A stretch of DNA of 64,000 bases from Ustilaginoidea virens (Eukaryota; Ascomycota; Sordariomycetes; Hypocreales; Clavicipitaceae), in contig NC_057322.1 of the NCBI RefSeq assembly GCF_000687475.1, positions 1,364,001 to 1,428,000 of the forward strand, read 5' to 3'. Made by a program: the position numbers and the translations under genes. A model generated the notes under the pieces. It made no database searches, had not been told where the DNA came from, and saw only the letters and a list, made by a program, of their open reading frames with translations. Below are positions 11,103 to 24,240 of this stretch, piece after piece; the stretch's first letter is position 1; the number at the start of each line of letters is the position of its first letter.

Positions 11103-12291
11103 ATGCCAGCCCGCATGGCGTCGAGACCGGCAGCAGCCAGACAGACCTGGCGCTGCCTCCGCGGCGGCCCAGCCCAAGCCTGCGGGCGGCAATCGTACGC
11201 CGTCCAGTCGCCAGGCGCCCCGCGCTTTCAGGTCTTCAGCCGACGCGTGAAATGGCTGCAAAAGGAGCGCGCGGCTTCGCGGCCCCAGGAGAGCAGGCAG
11301 GCCGACTACCTCAAGGACGAGGTGGCCGTGCGGGTAACGGAGCGACTGCTGGTTCGTCGCGCATCTATTATACGGATTCCCCTCCCGTCCGTGACCGTCA
11401 CAAGCTTCCACCCCTTTTTTTTTTTTTTTTTTCCTTTTCTTTTCTCACACCGTCTCGGGCGATTAACAGGACATCAACCGCCGCTTCCCCCGGGTCCTCG
11501 ACCTGGGCGCCAACTCGTGCAACCTGGCCCGAGCCCTTGTCCGCGAGAACCCGGATCCCGACCCGTCCAACCCCAAGTCCGCTCCTCTCTCCGCCCGCAT
11601 AGCCGAACTCGTTGCCGCAGACTCGTCCGAGACCCTCCTCTACCGCGACGCAGGCCTCCCCTTCAACAGGGCGCTCAACCTGACCCGCCAGGTGCTCCGG
11701 GATGAGGAGAGCTTGCCCTACGAGCCCGCGTCGTTTGACCTCGTCCTGAGCTCGCTCAGCATGCACTGGATCAACGACCTGCCCGGCGTCCTGGCCCAGA
11801 TCAACAGCGTCCTGAAACCCGACAGCCCGTTCGTCGGCGCCATGCTCGGCGGGGACACCCTGTTCGAGCTGCGCACGTCGCTCCAGCTCGCGGAGCAGGA
11901 GCGCAGGGGGGGCCTCTCTCCGCACGTGTCGCCTCTGGCCGACGTGCGGGACGTCGGCGGCTTGCTTCAGAGGGCGGGGTTCAAGATGCTGACGGTGGAC
12001 GTGGACGACATCATTGTCGACTACCCGGACACGTTTGCGCTGATGCAGGATCTGCAGGCCATGGGGGAGAGCAACGCCATCCTGGGAAGAGAGATGGGCC
12101 CGATCCGGAGGGACGTGCTAATGGCGAGCGATGCCATTTACAGAGAGCTGCACGGGAACCAGGACGGGTCGATTCCGGCCACGTTTCGAATCATTTACAT
12201 GATTGGGTGGCGTGAGGGGGAGAACCAGCCCAAGCCCTTGGCCCGAGGGTCCGGGCAGGTGAACTTGAAGGATATTTTGGAGAACAAGTGA
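11103..12291 (+). CDS. NDUFAF5-like mitochondrial complex I assembly methyltransferase
   Basis: Exons 11103-11351 and 11470-12291 are joined by a 118-nt intron carrying a T18 tract. They give 356 residues; a second in-frame ATG at 11115 would give 352. The N-terminus is rich in Arg, Ala and Gln with few acids, as in mitochondrial presequences. The body is a class I methyltransferase of the NDUFAF5/C20orf7 family. The modified SAM motif VLDLGANS is near residues 92-99, SMHWINDLPG is near 180-189, and GGDTLFELR follows. The family acts in the matrix on an early complex I subunit, where human NDUFAF5 hydroxylates an arginine of NDUFS7. The gene diverges from AP-2 alpha and converges on ARPC5. 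Confidence 0.93.
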
Positions 12292-12533
12292 CGGAAGAAA
12301 AAAAAAAAAAAAGAGAGAGAGGGAGGGAGGGAGAAAAGAAACAGGGACCATGTTGTCAAAATGTATGATAAAAACAACCGTCACCTGCGAAATATCCGCT
12401 GTAGGACCGGTCGCAAACGTCAAAAACGCACGGCCTTGCTTGCACTTGAGCCTCGTCACTCTTCGACGTCCAGCCTCTACTTCTTCTTTTCCTTCCTCCC
12501 GGAATGTCCCATCATCCCGCCCAGGCAGGCAAG

Positions 12534-13321
12534 TCACAGCCTCCGCCAGTCCGTCATGGTTCGTCCGATGCACCCCAGGCCCGCGACGTCAACCACCTTC
12601 TCATGCCAGCTGAGCAGCACGCTCATCGCCCCCGACGCAGGCTCGTTCGAAGCCCCCGCCCGAGCACCGGCCTGGCCAAACCCCCCCGTGGACTGAGGCG
12701 TGATCCTCGATCCCCTCCCGGCGGCGGAATGCCCCATCGCCATTCCCTTGTAACTGCACGGCAAAAATCACCACGTCAGCCCATGTTCTTTCCCGCGCCG
12801 CGCGAAGCAAAAGGAGCAGCCCCCCCCCCCCAAACGAACGTACATGTACTTCATCAAGACGTCGAGATACTCGCTCCCGCCGTGCAATTCGTAGATGCCC
12901 CGCAGCAGAGGGCTCATCTCGCTCGCCTTGATGGACTGGAGCACCTCCATGATGGTCTGCAGATGCGCTTCCTGCCCACGCGCGTCAGCGAGCCCTCGCT
13001 AGCTTCCTCCCGCCGCAGATCCCGGAGAGGGCTGGAGGGGTGGGAGCGAGGTGGGAAGAGTCAAACCTTTGCGGCATCCGTGCCGTTGTACACGGGCGCT
13101 TCGAGGCATCCCATCAGGGCGGCCTGGGCATCGCCTGCCCGCAGGAGCTGGCGGACCTGCCCGGCCAGCTGGCGGGCTTGGGCGTCGCCAACCTCGGGCT
13201 GGGGCGGGTGCAGCGTCGACACGTCAAAGTTGACGGGGGAGTCTTCGTTGTAGGCGTCGATGTCGATGGTTCGCCAGGCGTCGCTGAGCGTGGCGTTGGT
13301 GTGCTGCTGGATGATGGACAT
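12534..13321 (-). CDS. ARPC5: Arp2/3 complex subunit 5 (p16-Arc)
   Basis: Three exons (13321-13067, 12971-12844, 12753-12534) encode 200 residues, near the usual size for fungal ARPC5. The second junction uses a GTACGT donor and gives KYIYKGM, matching the family. Conserved features are WRTIDIDAYNED near the start, HLQTIMEVLQSIKASEMSP in the middle and MSVLLSWHEKVVDVAG near the end. ARPC5 is the smallest subunit of the seven-protein complex that nucleates branched actin at endocytic patches. The region near residues 145-165 (RITPQSTGGFGQ) is the Gly/Ser loop seen in filamentous fungi. The second intron contains a run of about 10 G on the coding strand. Confidence 0.93.
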
Positions 13322-13717
13322 GGTGGCTGGGGGGGATCCCGTGCGAACGGGGGGGGCGGGATTGTTGTGAGTGAAAGAGCTTGGGTGGTGGTAAGAGTGA
13401 CGGTGGAGGAAGCTTTGCGTCATGGTCATGGTGGCTTGGCGGGGCGGCAGCCCGACTTGGCCGGGTTATGGGGGTACGTGGGTTTGCGTGTGGATGGGCG
13501 GGCTGGTGCGCGGTATCTGCTAACGTGGCTTGTGGGCGTCGGCGCAACCAACCGACCGACCGATCTTGTGTGGATACAACGGACGCGCAAGATGAGGCTA
13601 TTTCAAGAAGCAAGTTTTACCCATGGGAATCAATCCCTCGTACGTAGGTCGCCGATGAACCCAAAGTCGCGGGCGACAAAGCGAGGACTCAATCACCAAT
13701 CTTACATCTGGATTTAC

Positions 13718-13816
13718 AAAAAAAAAAAAAAAAAAAAAAAACATGCGCAAACGCCGTCTCGCAGCGCTCAAGGAGCCCGAGTCGACGGTCCTTACCCTAG
13801 ACGCGCTGCGAGACGG
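13718..13816. repeat. Poly-A tract followed by a perfect 14-bp inverted repeat
   Basis: An A-tract of about 22 nt ends near 13741. It is followed by CCGTCTCGCAGCGC at 13754-13767 and its exact reverse complement at 13803-13816, with a 35-nt loop. The arms could form a stable GC-rich hairpin. No gene overlaps it. Confidence 0.7.
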
Positions 13817-15870
13817 AAAAAGCAACAACACCCGCCCATTTGGAACAAAGGAAAGAAAGCATGGGCCGAGCAGGCCGAACAGGCCCGAGCAAGGCTGGGA
13901 TAACAGGCTGCAGCTCGTGAATTTTCCGCTTTAGGGGCAGATTTGGCATACCTGGCAGGACTTGTCAGGACTTGTCAGGACTTGTCCAGGTTTGGCACCC
14001 AATTGCTCTCGACTTGGGTCGATCTGGGTTTCGCCAACGCTTCGCCAACGCTTCGCTGGCGCGTTGGCATCATGACCACGTCAACGCCGAGTAATTTGAG
14101 ACAGCACCCGTGCGAGCCTCATCTTCGCGCCAGCAAAGCAGCCTTGACAAAACAAGAAAAAAGGCGTCTTTGACCGAGTTTGATCACGAGATGGAATCTT
14201 CTTTAGGTTCGACCCGTGGAAACGGAACAAAGGACACAGCTCCGACCTTGCATGGTGCCTGCAAAAGACGAAGACTGCTGGCCGCACCCGTGACCATGGC
14301 TGGTGGAATCGGGCACCAAGTTACTGCCGCCGTGCGGAGTACCATGCAGCATGTGCTCTGTACGTCTCGAAGCGCGAAAGATGGGATAACAAAGGATGAG
14401 GAATCCGGGCACGGACTTGGACCCGGGGACGTGGGGACTTGAAGCGAGGGAATAACGACGGCCAGCGTGTGGTCGAATTGCAGCCTCTCCGTTGCCGTTG
14501 CCGTTGCCGTCGCCGTCGCCTGTCGTTGCCGTCGCCTGTCGATGCCGTCGAGTTGAGATGGAGGCCTCAGCCCGACGCAACAGCAGCTGACTTTGACCAT
14601 GGCGCTGCAATGCCAATGTCAATGCCAATGTCAATGCCGAAGCCGAGACCGCCTGGTGACTCTGGCCGTTACCCAATCTGCCCCCAACAGCAGCCATGTG
14701 CGTGGACGACTGTTGACTGTCAGGTGTGCCCTGCCCTGCAAGCCGTCTGGTGCTCTCTGGTTTAACCATCAATCCGAGCCCTTTCCAGAAGCCCCCAGTT
14801 GCCTGAGCTAAAATAAGGCGGCGTCCAGGGCGCAACCACATGCCGTCTGCGTCTGGCTGAACGCGAAAACGTGCCGTCTAGCTCCGTGCTCGGGACTCGA
14901 TCGACGCACGCGACGCTGAAAGGTTGCAGGCGCACGGGCGCCCATAGACTGCCATGCCAGCAGGTTTCTGAAGCGCGACTGGCTCATCTTCATCCGTCCG
15001 TCTTAGTTGTTTGCCGTGCTCTTCAGCCCTGGCGTCATGGTCAAGGGACCCCCCCTTTTCCTTTTCCGATTCTGCGAGTTGCTTCCGAGCCATTGATGGC
15101 TTCCGTGGGCGACGCGACCCAAACCGAAGAATTTTCTAGCTCTTCCGAGGTCAGAGGGCGGCAAATCGGCTCAGCTTCCGTCCATGCCGAGCATCGCACC
15201 CTTTGCCCAATTTTTTGGTTGTTTTCGTTTCTTTTTTTTTTCGTTCCCACAGCATGGCGTACTGATTAGCTGCATTAGTGACCTCTGCGTACCTGGACTT
15301 TTATTTTTTTCGTATCCATTTCGCGTGGCCCGGTGGCTGTGACGTTGGGGACTGGGGCGGGAGAGACAACTCGGGAGAAGGGAAGGTCTGGTGGTGGGCG
15401 TTTTGGTTGGGGGGGGGGGGTTTGGGGGGGTTGGTGGTGGTGGTGGTGGTGGTGTCTGGCTGAGTCTAGCACGTCCCAGCCTGGCTTCCCACGTTGCGAA
15501 ACCTTGTCTGGCTGCGAGTGTCAGCGTGCAACCCAGCTTGGAAAATAGTTGACCGGACGGCCATCATGGCCAGGGGGGGGCTTACACAGCTTGCTGAGGG
15601 TCAAAACGTCAAAACGGTGGGTAAAAAAAATTTAAAATAAAAATAAAATAAAAAAAGAGGCCAGTTCAATGCCACTTCCCGGCAAGGTGATTGGGCTGCG
15701 TATTGTGAGCCGAGGATTGAGTGACATTGCGGGACGGGTCTCATAATACGGAAGGAAATGTCCGTCGTCTTGGAGAACCCCATCCTCATCCTCATCAAAC
15801 ATCAAAGCTGGACAAGCTCACGCCAAGACAGACAGGCGTCCTGGCCAGCATGTTTTCCGTAGGGTTCCGT

Positions 15871-15904
15871 CTGGACCTGGACCTGGACCTGGACCTGGAC
15901 CTGG
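15871..15904. repeat. (CTGGAC)n hexanucleotide repeat
   Basis: Between five and six tandem copies of CTGGAC, nearly perfect. No gene overlaps. Confidence 0.9.
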
Positions 15905-18900
15905 GACGAACAAGCCGCGGGAACCTAGGCGAGTGTGACGGCGCATCCTTTGGTTGACTGCGATTTGGAAGCTTCATAGCAGCAGCAACGCTCCATCATT
16001 GATGCCTGCTGGTTATCGCGCGCATCGGTGCGGTGCACTGATGCATATGGCTTTGCGAAGCTGGCCGGGCGCTTGTGAGCGAATATCAGACTTGCTCAAT
16101 GCCTGTAAAAACTTGGCGAGGCAGCCCGTGGAAGGCTTTGTGCAGGCCGGGAGCGCAGCCGAGTGTCAGATTGCGACAGAGCACCAGTCTGGCTGGTGTT
16201 TCATCATGGCCAGGCATGCATGGCCTGGGGTTAGCTCGCCAAAACGGGCAGAGTCGGCAAATGTTAGTGGCACGGCTTGCTGTCCCGCCCACCAACTTCC
16301 AGGAAATTGACTGATGTCAATACTGTACGTGCCTCTAGCCAGGCACCTCCCAAGCAAGCTCAAAGAGTTAACCAGGGGGGGGGGGTGGGGGGGGGGGGGT
16401 TGGTTAAAAAGCACACGGCGGTGGCCCGGGCAAGAATAATTGACGTGGACGCATGAATTAACGACCAGACGGCAACAACAACTCAACACCAGGCAGTACA
16501 TACTGCTCGAAATGAAACTAACTCGAAGAAAAAAGAAAACACAGAAAAGAAAAAGAAAAAACCGGCCGAGAAAGCCAAAATGATTTATGAATATCTCATC
16601 CCCAATGATTCACCTTGTATTCCGTTCGTATTCTGTTCAATTTGACCGGAAGGCCTCCCCGGTGACTCTCAGTTCGTTCATGGCCTTGCCGTGGACAAGA
16701 GGCGTTTCTGAACAAGCCAATCCCGGCGTCACGCTCCTCAACGGTGCGACGCTCAAAACACTTGTGCAACGTGCCATGCATACGACCAGACTCCAGTCTT
16801 GAAATTTTTCTGCCAGCCACCAGAGCGCCGGGCTGCGTTGACCCGATTCCCAGCTTCTGGAAGGATTCTTCGCTTCCGCCAGCACCCATCCCCATCGCGA
16901 GAAAAGGGTCGGAATCGAGAAATGCGCATGCTGAGCCTTGGATGCCCGTCGCAACAGGTGCAGCCGCGTCCAGACCGTCCAGGGAATGGGACTGGCCGCT
17001 CTAAAGGTCGGAATGCGTTGAATCTCTGCCATGGTGCCCTCTGCCTGGTATTTCGTAGTTGGTCATGAACAAATGGCCATACTACAGTAGCTACTACTCG
17101 GTCTAGCGGCTCTAACCTGGCCAGCAGGTACCTAGATACTGTACATACCTGTTGTTACGCCACCATTCCGACTTCCCAAGGCAAGTCGGGAAGGCGCGGC
17201 TTGCGCCACCTTCCTCGTGTCCTGGAACGTTCCGTCCCTACTGCCCACATGGTTCTCGACAACGCATTGTGAGCTCGCGAGAAAAATTTTGCGCCTCTGT
17301 TTCTCGGAACCTGTAGCTGGCACACTTGCCGGGTTGCCCAACGGTCGCGTATTCAAGATTCAAGCAATAGGCACGATGCGACAACGCAACGACACGACGT
17401 CAACAACCAAGTACCGGACGGGACCCCCAGAGGCTCAGACCCTGCAGGAGAACACCGTTTTGGGTGGACCATGCTCGAAACCACGCATCGTCCGTCTGAT
17501 GCCAACCATGGCATTGTGCTGCGCCCCGCAGATGCGTGCATTGCCTAGCGCAGGACCGAAACGTGGCCCCAACATGCGCTCCGAGTGTCTTGGAGTCTTT
17601 GACCCTCGAGAAAAAACTACATGTTATACAAGTGTGCAGCCCAGGCTCAGTAGACTCCGCACCCTGTGATGAATTCGAGCCATTCGCGATAAAAGGCTCG
17701 CCAACATTGCAGGCCCGATTGCCCGACTCAAATCTTGTACAGACAGGCTAGCTACCCCGAGGCCGTCAACAATTGCGATTCCAAGCCAGACGTCTCCGCC
17801 AAGATTGTGTTGCAAACAACGTTGCAGACTTGGCAAGAACCGATTTTGGGCGATTCCTGAGAGCCCTTCAAAGTCAAGAAAGAGCTCCAGATTTCGCCAA
17901 GACGCTGGTGGCGTCGGACGGAAGGCAACCTTCACATTGCTCATTTAAGAGCCGAATGAAAATCAAACGTAATGAGGGAGTTGCGCCAAATTGACCTTGA
18001 TACTTGCCGGGCCATCCTCGTCCGTCTTGCGGCAAAACATGGCAAAAAAAAAAAAAAAAAAAAAAATCAGTTTCGATGCGTCACGTCGTCACCATGACAC
18101 GGGTAAAATGCTGGGTTCTAAATCGAGTCTGTGTTTTGTGATGCGCCCACCCTCCTTGAGAGACGATGCCATGGAGCCGTGGACAAGAACGAACCAGAGT
18201 TAGCGGGCCAAGTGGGAAAAGCCCGGTGCCTTGAATAATGGGGTCAGTCATGCAATGCAGGAAGGCGGCCTCGTGTCACTGGAACGTCCTGCAGGGATAC
18301 GGCCCGCTCATGGATGACACTGCATCGGGACGATTAGCAGGGTGGAGGCCGACCTACATACATCCGTGTACTGGTTGTCGTCGCGAGAAACCGATGGCTT
18401 GCCGCAAAGCAGAGAGTATTTTGGTCCTATAGCCCCCAACCTGTACAAGGGTACAAGTCGTTCAATTGAATGCCTAGGTAGGTACCAAGGTGTTTGCTTC
18501 ACTTGAGGGTCTTCAGCTGCTCTGCCACAGATTGCTACTCTGCAGCATGAATGGCTTCGGAAGAAGACAAACACCCATGCCAGTTCAGCTCGACCATGAT
18601 GAACTGTGCCACCACATGCGAATCGCGCATCAATGTCACTCGAGACAAGTCGGGTTTGCAGGTACCGAAAAGGAGGAAGGAGGAAGGAGGAAGGAGAAAA
18701 GAGACCCTTCAAGAAAAAAGCACTTGTTTCCCTGGCTGAGACGAGAGGTTGGGATGCCGCGGAAGCGGGATGCTGTCGTCCCAGACGATGCATCAACAGA
18801 GGCTCAAAAGCCAAAAGAAAGCACATTGTGATCAGTCACTGCTCCCATCTGGCTTGCCCATGAGCGGGAACCAAAGACACAAAGGTTGTCGGTCGGCACT

Positions 18901-19729
18901 TGGCCTAGTGGGCAGCCCAACCTCGATCATGGCTGAAAAAAAAAAAAAAAAAGACGCGGGAAGTCTAACGTACATGGCATGCATAATGTCTCATCAAACT
19001 GTTCAACGGGCCCCTTAGTACAAGCATCGCCGAACACCAAAAAAAAAAAAAAATAATAATAAAAAAAATAAAGAAAGGAAGAACGGGAAAAAAAAGGAAA
19101 AAAATAAAAAAAGAAAGAAAAAAAGAAAGGAAGAGACCGGCTGATGGATACCGTGCGCCGCGAGTCTGGGATGCAAATGGAGTTGGCCCGAAAGAAGTAA
19201 AGGTTTGTCTTGTCTGACTGCCAAGGCGTCAACGTCAACGGGTCTCGTTCCCAATATCCGCATCCGCACTCCGTACTTGGCTGGGAATCGGCTTGCGCCA
19301 AGCTTACGTACCGAGCCACCTAGCTAAAACCCAGCATCTCAACCACCAAGCCAGCCTCCTTGGCTCCCCAACCCTGTCTTGCAGGACTGGCCTAATGCTC
19401 CGGATGGCGGCACCCATGCCAGGGCACCCTGTTCGGAAGCATCTTGAAGGCAACGAGACGCAAAAGACGCAGGGTCGTTGTGGCTATTCCCAAGCCTCAG
19501 CCGCTGGTTGAGGGTTGAGGCAGCGTTTTGAACTTTGGGGATTGGGCCAGTCGGAGACGTACCAAGAACGGGTTCGCCTTTGCCATTAAAAGAGGTGTGT
19601 GGAATACTCCGTGGTGGACGAGGGAATCGGCATCTTGCAGCATCGCAGTTGGTCACGAGGCCAGACGAAGTGCAATCAAACTATTGCCGCGAAGGATACC
19701 AGGAAGATGACGTTGTTCAGCGACTTGAC

Positions 19730-19765
<36 letters not shown>
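19730..19765. repeat. (ATG)n trinucleotide repeat
   Basis: About twelve tandem ATG/TGA triplets. They inflate Met-, Asp- or Ile-rich open frames that should not be taken as genes. The next 170 bp is a looser GGGGCATGG-type imperfect repeat. Confidence 0.9.
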
Positions 19766-20089
19766 GGCAACGGATGGGAATCATGGGACGGGCCCGATGG
19801 GGCAGCAGCTGGCTGGCGGCTTGCGGCACGCGGCATGCAGCCTGCAGCATGGGGCATGGGGCCTGGGGCATGGGGCATGGCTGGGAGCATGGCACAGCAT
19901 AGCATGGGGGCATGGGACATGGGGCATGGGCTGCGACCAGACGTTTTGAATTACATAGGGAACGAGGGGGTCGGGGGTTAGGGCGGCGTCAGTGGCCAAA
20001 TGCGCAAGTTGGGTTGGGCCTCGGACGCCGTCAAGGGGAGGAGGCCCTGGAGAGCTGGCGCCTGAGCCTCTGGGGGCCCTGCTGGCGGG

Positions 20090-20209
20090 GCCTTGACAGC
20101 GGGCCCTTGATAGCGGGCCCTTGACAGCGGGCCCTTGACAGCGGCGGCGACCCCCCTCCCCCTCCGTTTGGGATTTGCGTTTGGGATTTGCGTTTGGGAT
20201 TTGCGTTTG
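20090..20209. repeat. Two short minisatellites
   Basis: A unit of about 17 bp (GGGCCCTTGACAGC with small changes) repeats three to four times from 20090 to 20144. A 13-bp unit (TTTGGGATTTGCG) repeats three times from 20166 to 20209. The units are unrelated to each other. Confidence 0.8.
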
Positions 20210-20464
20210 CCAAGCTGGGCAGGTCAGGCTGGGTCTGGTCTGGTGGCACCTGGATAAATGGATGGATGTCTGAGCCGCAGTACCGGCAGGACGGAGCAGG
20301 GACCAGGGGTACTGTGTGGTGGTTCTTTCCTTGTTCATTCCCCAAGGGATGCTGGCCCATGGCTTGCATGCACGGGGGACAGAAATTTGCCAGTCCCCTG
20401 GACAATCGACAATCGACAATGACCCAGCCAACCAATGAAGCCAACCAATGAAGCCAACCACTGA

Positions 20465-20509
20465 AGCCAAGCCAAGCCAAGCCAAGCCAAGCCAAGCCAA
20501 GCCAAGCCC
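20465..20509. repeat. (AAGCC)n pentanucleotide repeat
   Basis: Eight to nine tandem AAGCC units. They are preceded by three imperfect 12-bp copies of the AATGAAGCCAACC type. Confidence 0.9.
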
Positions 20510-20764
20510 AACGACGCAACGACGTAACTGTTCTGCTGTTTCCGTTCCCGTCCACGTCCCCGGCTGCCGTCAACTTTCCAGGTTTCCATGGTGCTGGCTG
20601 CTTTTGCGCCTGGCGCTATGACTTGGGGGCCCTTTCTCCCCAGGGGCCGGCCCCCTTCATGCTTTCTTTTCTTTTCTTTTCTTTTCTTGTTTTTTCCAAT
20701 GCCTGGTTCGTTTCTTTTGGCTTGGTTTGCGATGAACTGTGCGCCGTTGCGCTCTCGCAACCAA

Positions 20765-21215
20765 CCCTCTTTTTCTTTTTCCCTTTTTCCCCTTTTTTCC
20801 CTTTTTTCCCTTTTTTCCCTTTTTTCCCTTTTTTCCCTTTTTCCTTCCTTTTTAACTTTTTAAATTAGTCGTCGCTTGGTTTTTTATTACGGAGCACGGA
20901 CAGGACGCTGCGCTAGACCTGAACCCTTCTTCTTTCTGTCTTGTTCTGCTGCCCGCGAGCGTCACCCCCCCCCCCCCCCCCCTTTCCTTCCCCTTGCCCA
21001 GCCCAGCCCAGCCCAGCCCAGCCCAGCCCTGCGTTGCCCTGCGTTGCCTTTGCCTTGCCTCGCGTTTGCCTTGCCTCGCGTTTGCCTTGCCTTGCCTTGC
21101 CTTGCCTTGCCTTGCCTTGCCTTGCCTTGCCTTGCCTTGCGTTTGCCTCTGTCTCTGCCTCTGTCTCTGCCTCTGCCTCTGCCTCTCTGCCTCTGCCTCC
21201 CCTGCCCTGCCCTGC
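20765..21215. repeat. Long polypyrimidine block of stacked microsatellites
   Basis: On the plus strand this stretch is almost all pyrimidine. It has (TTTTTTCCC)n at about 20780-20849, a C18 run at about 20965-20982, (CCCAG)n to about 21028, (CCTTG)n at about 21040-21145, then (CTCTGC)-type repeats. Such mirror-like polypyrimidine DNA can form triplex structures; that is inference. Confidence 0.85.
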
Positions 21216-23729
21216 CCTGACTACCGTACCCAGGTATGGTATGGCAGCCAACGGACGGGGAAGTCAATGTTCTTTTTCTTGTTCCTTTTCCCCAGTCCCT
21301 GTCAAAATTGTGTGAGAGGTAGGTGACGACCGATGAGTTTGGACCTTTCTCCTTTTCGGGCCGTGCTAGGCCTGGCCTTGATTGTTTCGTACAAAAAGCG
21401 CCCTGCTCCCTCAGCATCCTTCTCTGGCCACGCGGATTCTCTCCCTGGCAGTTTTTTCTTCTTTTTTTTTCCCAACTTGTCCTTCACTTGGCTCCCTTTT
21501 TTGGCTTTGCCTCTATCCGTCTCGCGCGTTTTTGCCAAGTTCCCCGTTGTCTTGGATCTCTGCTCTTGCCTGCTCTTGCCTGCTCTTTGCCGCTCTCTTG
21601 CATTTCACCTCGCGCGGCGTTTGCTCTGCAGCTCACCCGAGCTTGGCTTCCCGGGCTCGCTTTCTTCCCCCCCCCTCCCCCCCGCCAGCGTCAGAGAGCC
21701 CGACCCACCGCGTCTTTGTTCTCACTTATATGGTCAGGCGCCGCCACCTTCTGCTTCCGGCCATCTCAGGTACCCGTCCGTGCCTGAATTGACGTCTCGA
21801 TTACGCGACTCGGTCATCCAATACACATACCAGACCAGACCAGGCCAAACGAGGCCCAAACCCCTCCCCGGCGCCCCCTATAACCCAAACCCCCTAACTG
21901 AACTACTGAACGCCGCTATAACCACCTCTCCGGGGCCAACATTGGTGGCAGACGGACGGACAGACGGACATCATCACCAAAGTGGCCAGACCTGCGTCAA
22001 GCACAAATTCCTCCAAGCCCTAATCTTGGACATACGCTACCCAGAATCGACCGAGATCTGCACGCAGCGGTTTCACGCTTGGCTCGCGGCAGGTTACACT
22101 CATCGTCTTGCAACCGAACGGTCCCCGTACCTGGACAGCCTTGCAAACTGGTTACATTGATCCATCACGCTGTGTCGCCTCCGACGCGCCGGTGCCGATT
22201 TCTCTCGCCTCGTCCCGCCATACCAGCATCACCTCATCACCGGCGCTGCCCACAGTCCAACCAGAGATCGCTGGCAACAATCACAGTTTGCCTCGGCCGA
22301 CTCGGCAGTCTCCTCGGCTTTCTCTTTGCTCTGTAACATTTTTGCGTGCGATTATCGCAGCCAATCGATCCTCCTGCTTCCTATAAGAGGGATAAACCAG
22401 CGATTCGGTGGTACCAAGTACATCCGCTTATAATTGTGAGTCACTGTCGCTTGTCTTGAGCATTTCCCCCTCCTCCCCCCCCATGTCATGTCGCCTTCGC
22501 TTGCGACAAGAGAGGTCGCTTGGTTGAGCCGATGTTCATTTCCCCTACACGCTTTGCTATCCGGCCCCCTTTTTAGTCCCGTTTAATAGACACATGGCGC
22601 GTTCATGGTGACGCGGCATCGTGTATAAATGCACGACAGCCATGCAGACACTCGGGCTAACTGGTCACTTTCACAGCAGGCAACTTTGTCGCAACTTGTC
22701 AGCATACTAGATACCCAGCCACCATGTTACAACAAGAGTCCGTCATCTGCAACATGGCCCGCAGCGGCTATGACACGACAAACGTCCCCAACAAACCGCC
22801 GCCAAGGCCGCAACCCCGATAAATGGCCCCCGGCCCCGTGTCAGCGGCCTCGCCTATGCCATGCGCCAACCAGCGGCCCCTGTCCCCGAGGCCGCCCAAA
22901 GACTAGCGATGCCTCGACATGGCTTCCATTCGATCTGACGGCTTTAATCTACCGAGCCACCTGTGTTATTATCATGTATACCGTTATTAATGTTTGCTTG
23001 TTTTGGCTTATACACAACTCGGCTCGCAGCCACCCTGCTTACCAGCAGTAGGGAAGAAACCAAAAAGAGGCTTGTGGGCCTCGCCTGATTTTCAGCACGT
23101 GCAAAGGAAAAGTTGGCTTGATTTTTTTTCTCTCTCTTTTTTTTTCTTTTTTTTTTTTTTCATGGTGCTACATATTGAACTAGTGTGATACACGGCGCTC
23201 AGATTATAGACGGGAACATGGTGTTTTTTTTTTCGTTGCCCCTTTTCCAATCCCCCCCCCTTTTTTTTTTCTTTTTTTTTTTTTTGCTTGCTTCCGAGGG
23301 TGGGTCTGTTTCATCCGTGCAAGTCGCGCCCGAGGTGACGTTTGGGCGCGGCGCGTCGTGAATCGGAGTTTCGGTACTGCAACGAAGCTCTGGATCAAGT
23401 CGCGCAGGTCAGGGAGCACCTCGCGGCGCGCTTGCCAGAGATGCTGCTTTGCTCTGGTCATTGAGACCGCAGGAAGAGGCGGCAAAAGTTTTGAGGCTAG
23501 GAATCAATCATGTCGGGATAGAGGTGGGATGCAGGAAAATAAAAAGCATATAGACGTGGGGAAAATAGGTGTTTGCCCCTTTTGATAAATATAGTGGACT
23601 GGGATTATTTTCCTCTGCCATGCTTGTCATGTCTGTCTGTCTGTCTGGGTTCCCTTTGCCTCGGCGGATAAGACTGGAGGCTGTCGGCACGTGCCACCAC
23701 ACGCCAGCACGCTGTAAGAATAGCGGCGG

Positions 23730-23772
23730 GGCCGGGAATGACCGGGAATGACCGGGAATGATCGGGAATGAC
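23730..23772. repeat. 10-bp tandem repeat (CCGGGAATGA)n
   Basis: Four to five head-to-tail copies of a 10-bp unit with one T substitution. No gene overlaps. Confidence 0.85.
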
Positions 23773-24169
23773 CCGTGCTGGATACCTTGCGCGAACAGGG
23801 AACGAGTCTCTCGCAGAAATCTGCATCTTTTCTTTTCCTTTCCTTTCCTTTTATTTCCCCTTTCTTCTTTGGAGCAGATGCCAATGCCGCTCACGCCGGG
23901 CTGCTTTTATCCATGGCCTCGTCGCAGCGGCAGCGGCAGCCCACGCCTCGTCGTTTGTCAGCCAAGTGGCGGCGACTGACTTGACGCGCACGCTGCTCGC
24001 CCAACGCTCGACCGCCGCGCAGCTCGCCCCGTCCGTGCTTTCGGCCGAGAAGCAGACCAGGCATTTCATTGCAGCACAGTGCTCCGTACCCGGCCGGGTC
24101 TGCATGCCGCCCACTCGGCGGGGTGCGTGCGGGACAAGAACGGACTCAGGGGGGCGCAAGACCACATGC

Positions 24170-24240
24170 AGTCAAGGCAAGACGAGACAAGACAAGACGA
24201 GACAGGACAGGACACGAGACAGGACGAGACAAGACGGGCT
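24170..24240. repeat. Degenerate GACAA/GACGA pentanucleotide repeat
   Basis: Interrupted pentamers alternate between GACAA, GACGA and GACAG. A separate (GACGTT)n run of about four units lies at 24326-24350. Confidence 0.8.

Noticed and set aside
19535..20573. Several 150-240 codon frames on both strands near 20 kb
   Set aside because: All are produced by ATG, AAGCC and GGGCCC-type microsatellites. Repetitive residues occur in every frame.
21333..22160. 275-codon open frame in the gene-poor region
   Set aside because: It is Ser/Pro/Phe/Leu-rich sequence from a pyrimidine-rich tract, with parallel frames equally open and no motif or splice partner.
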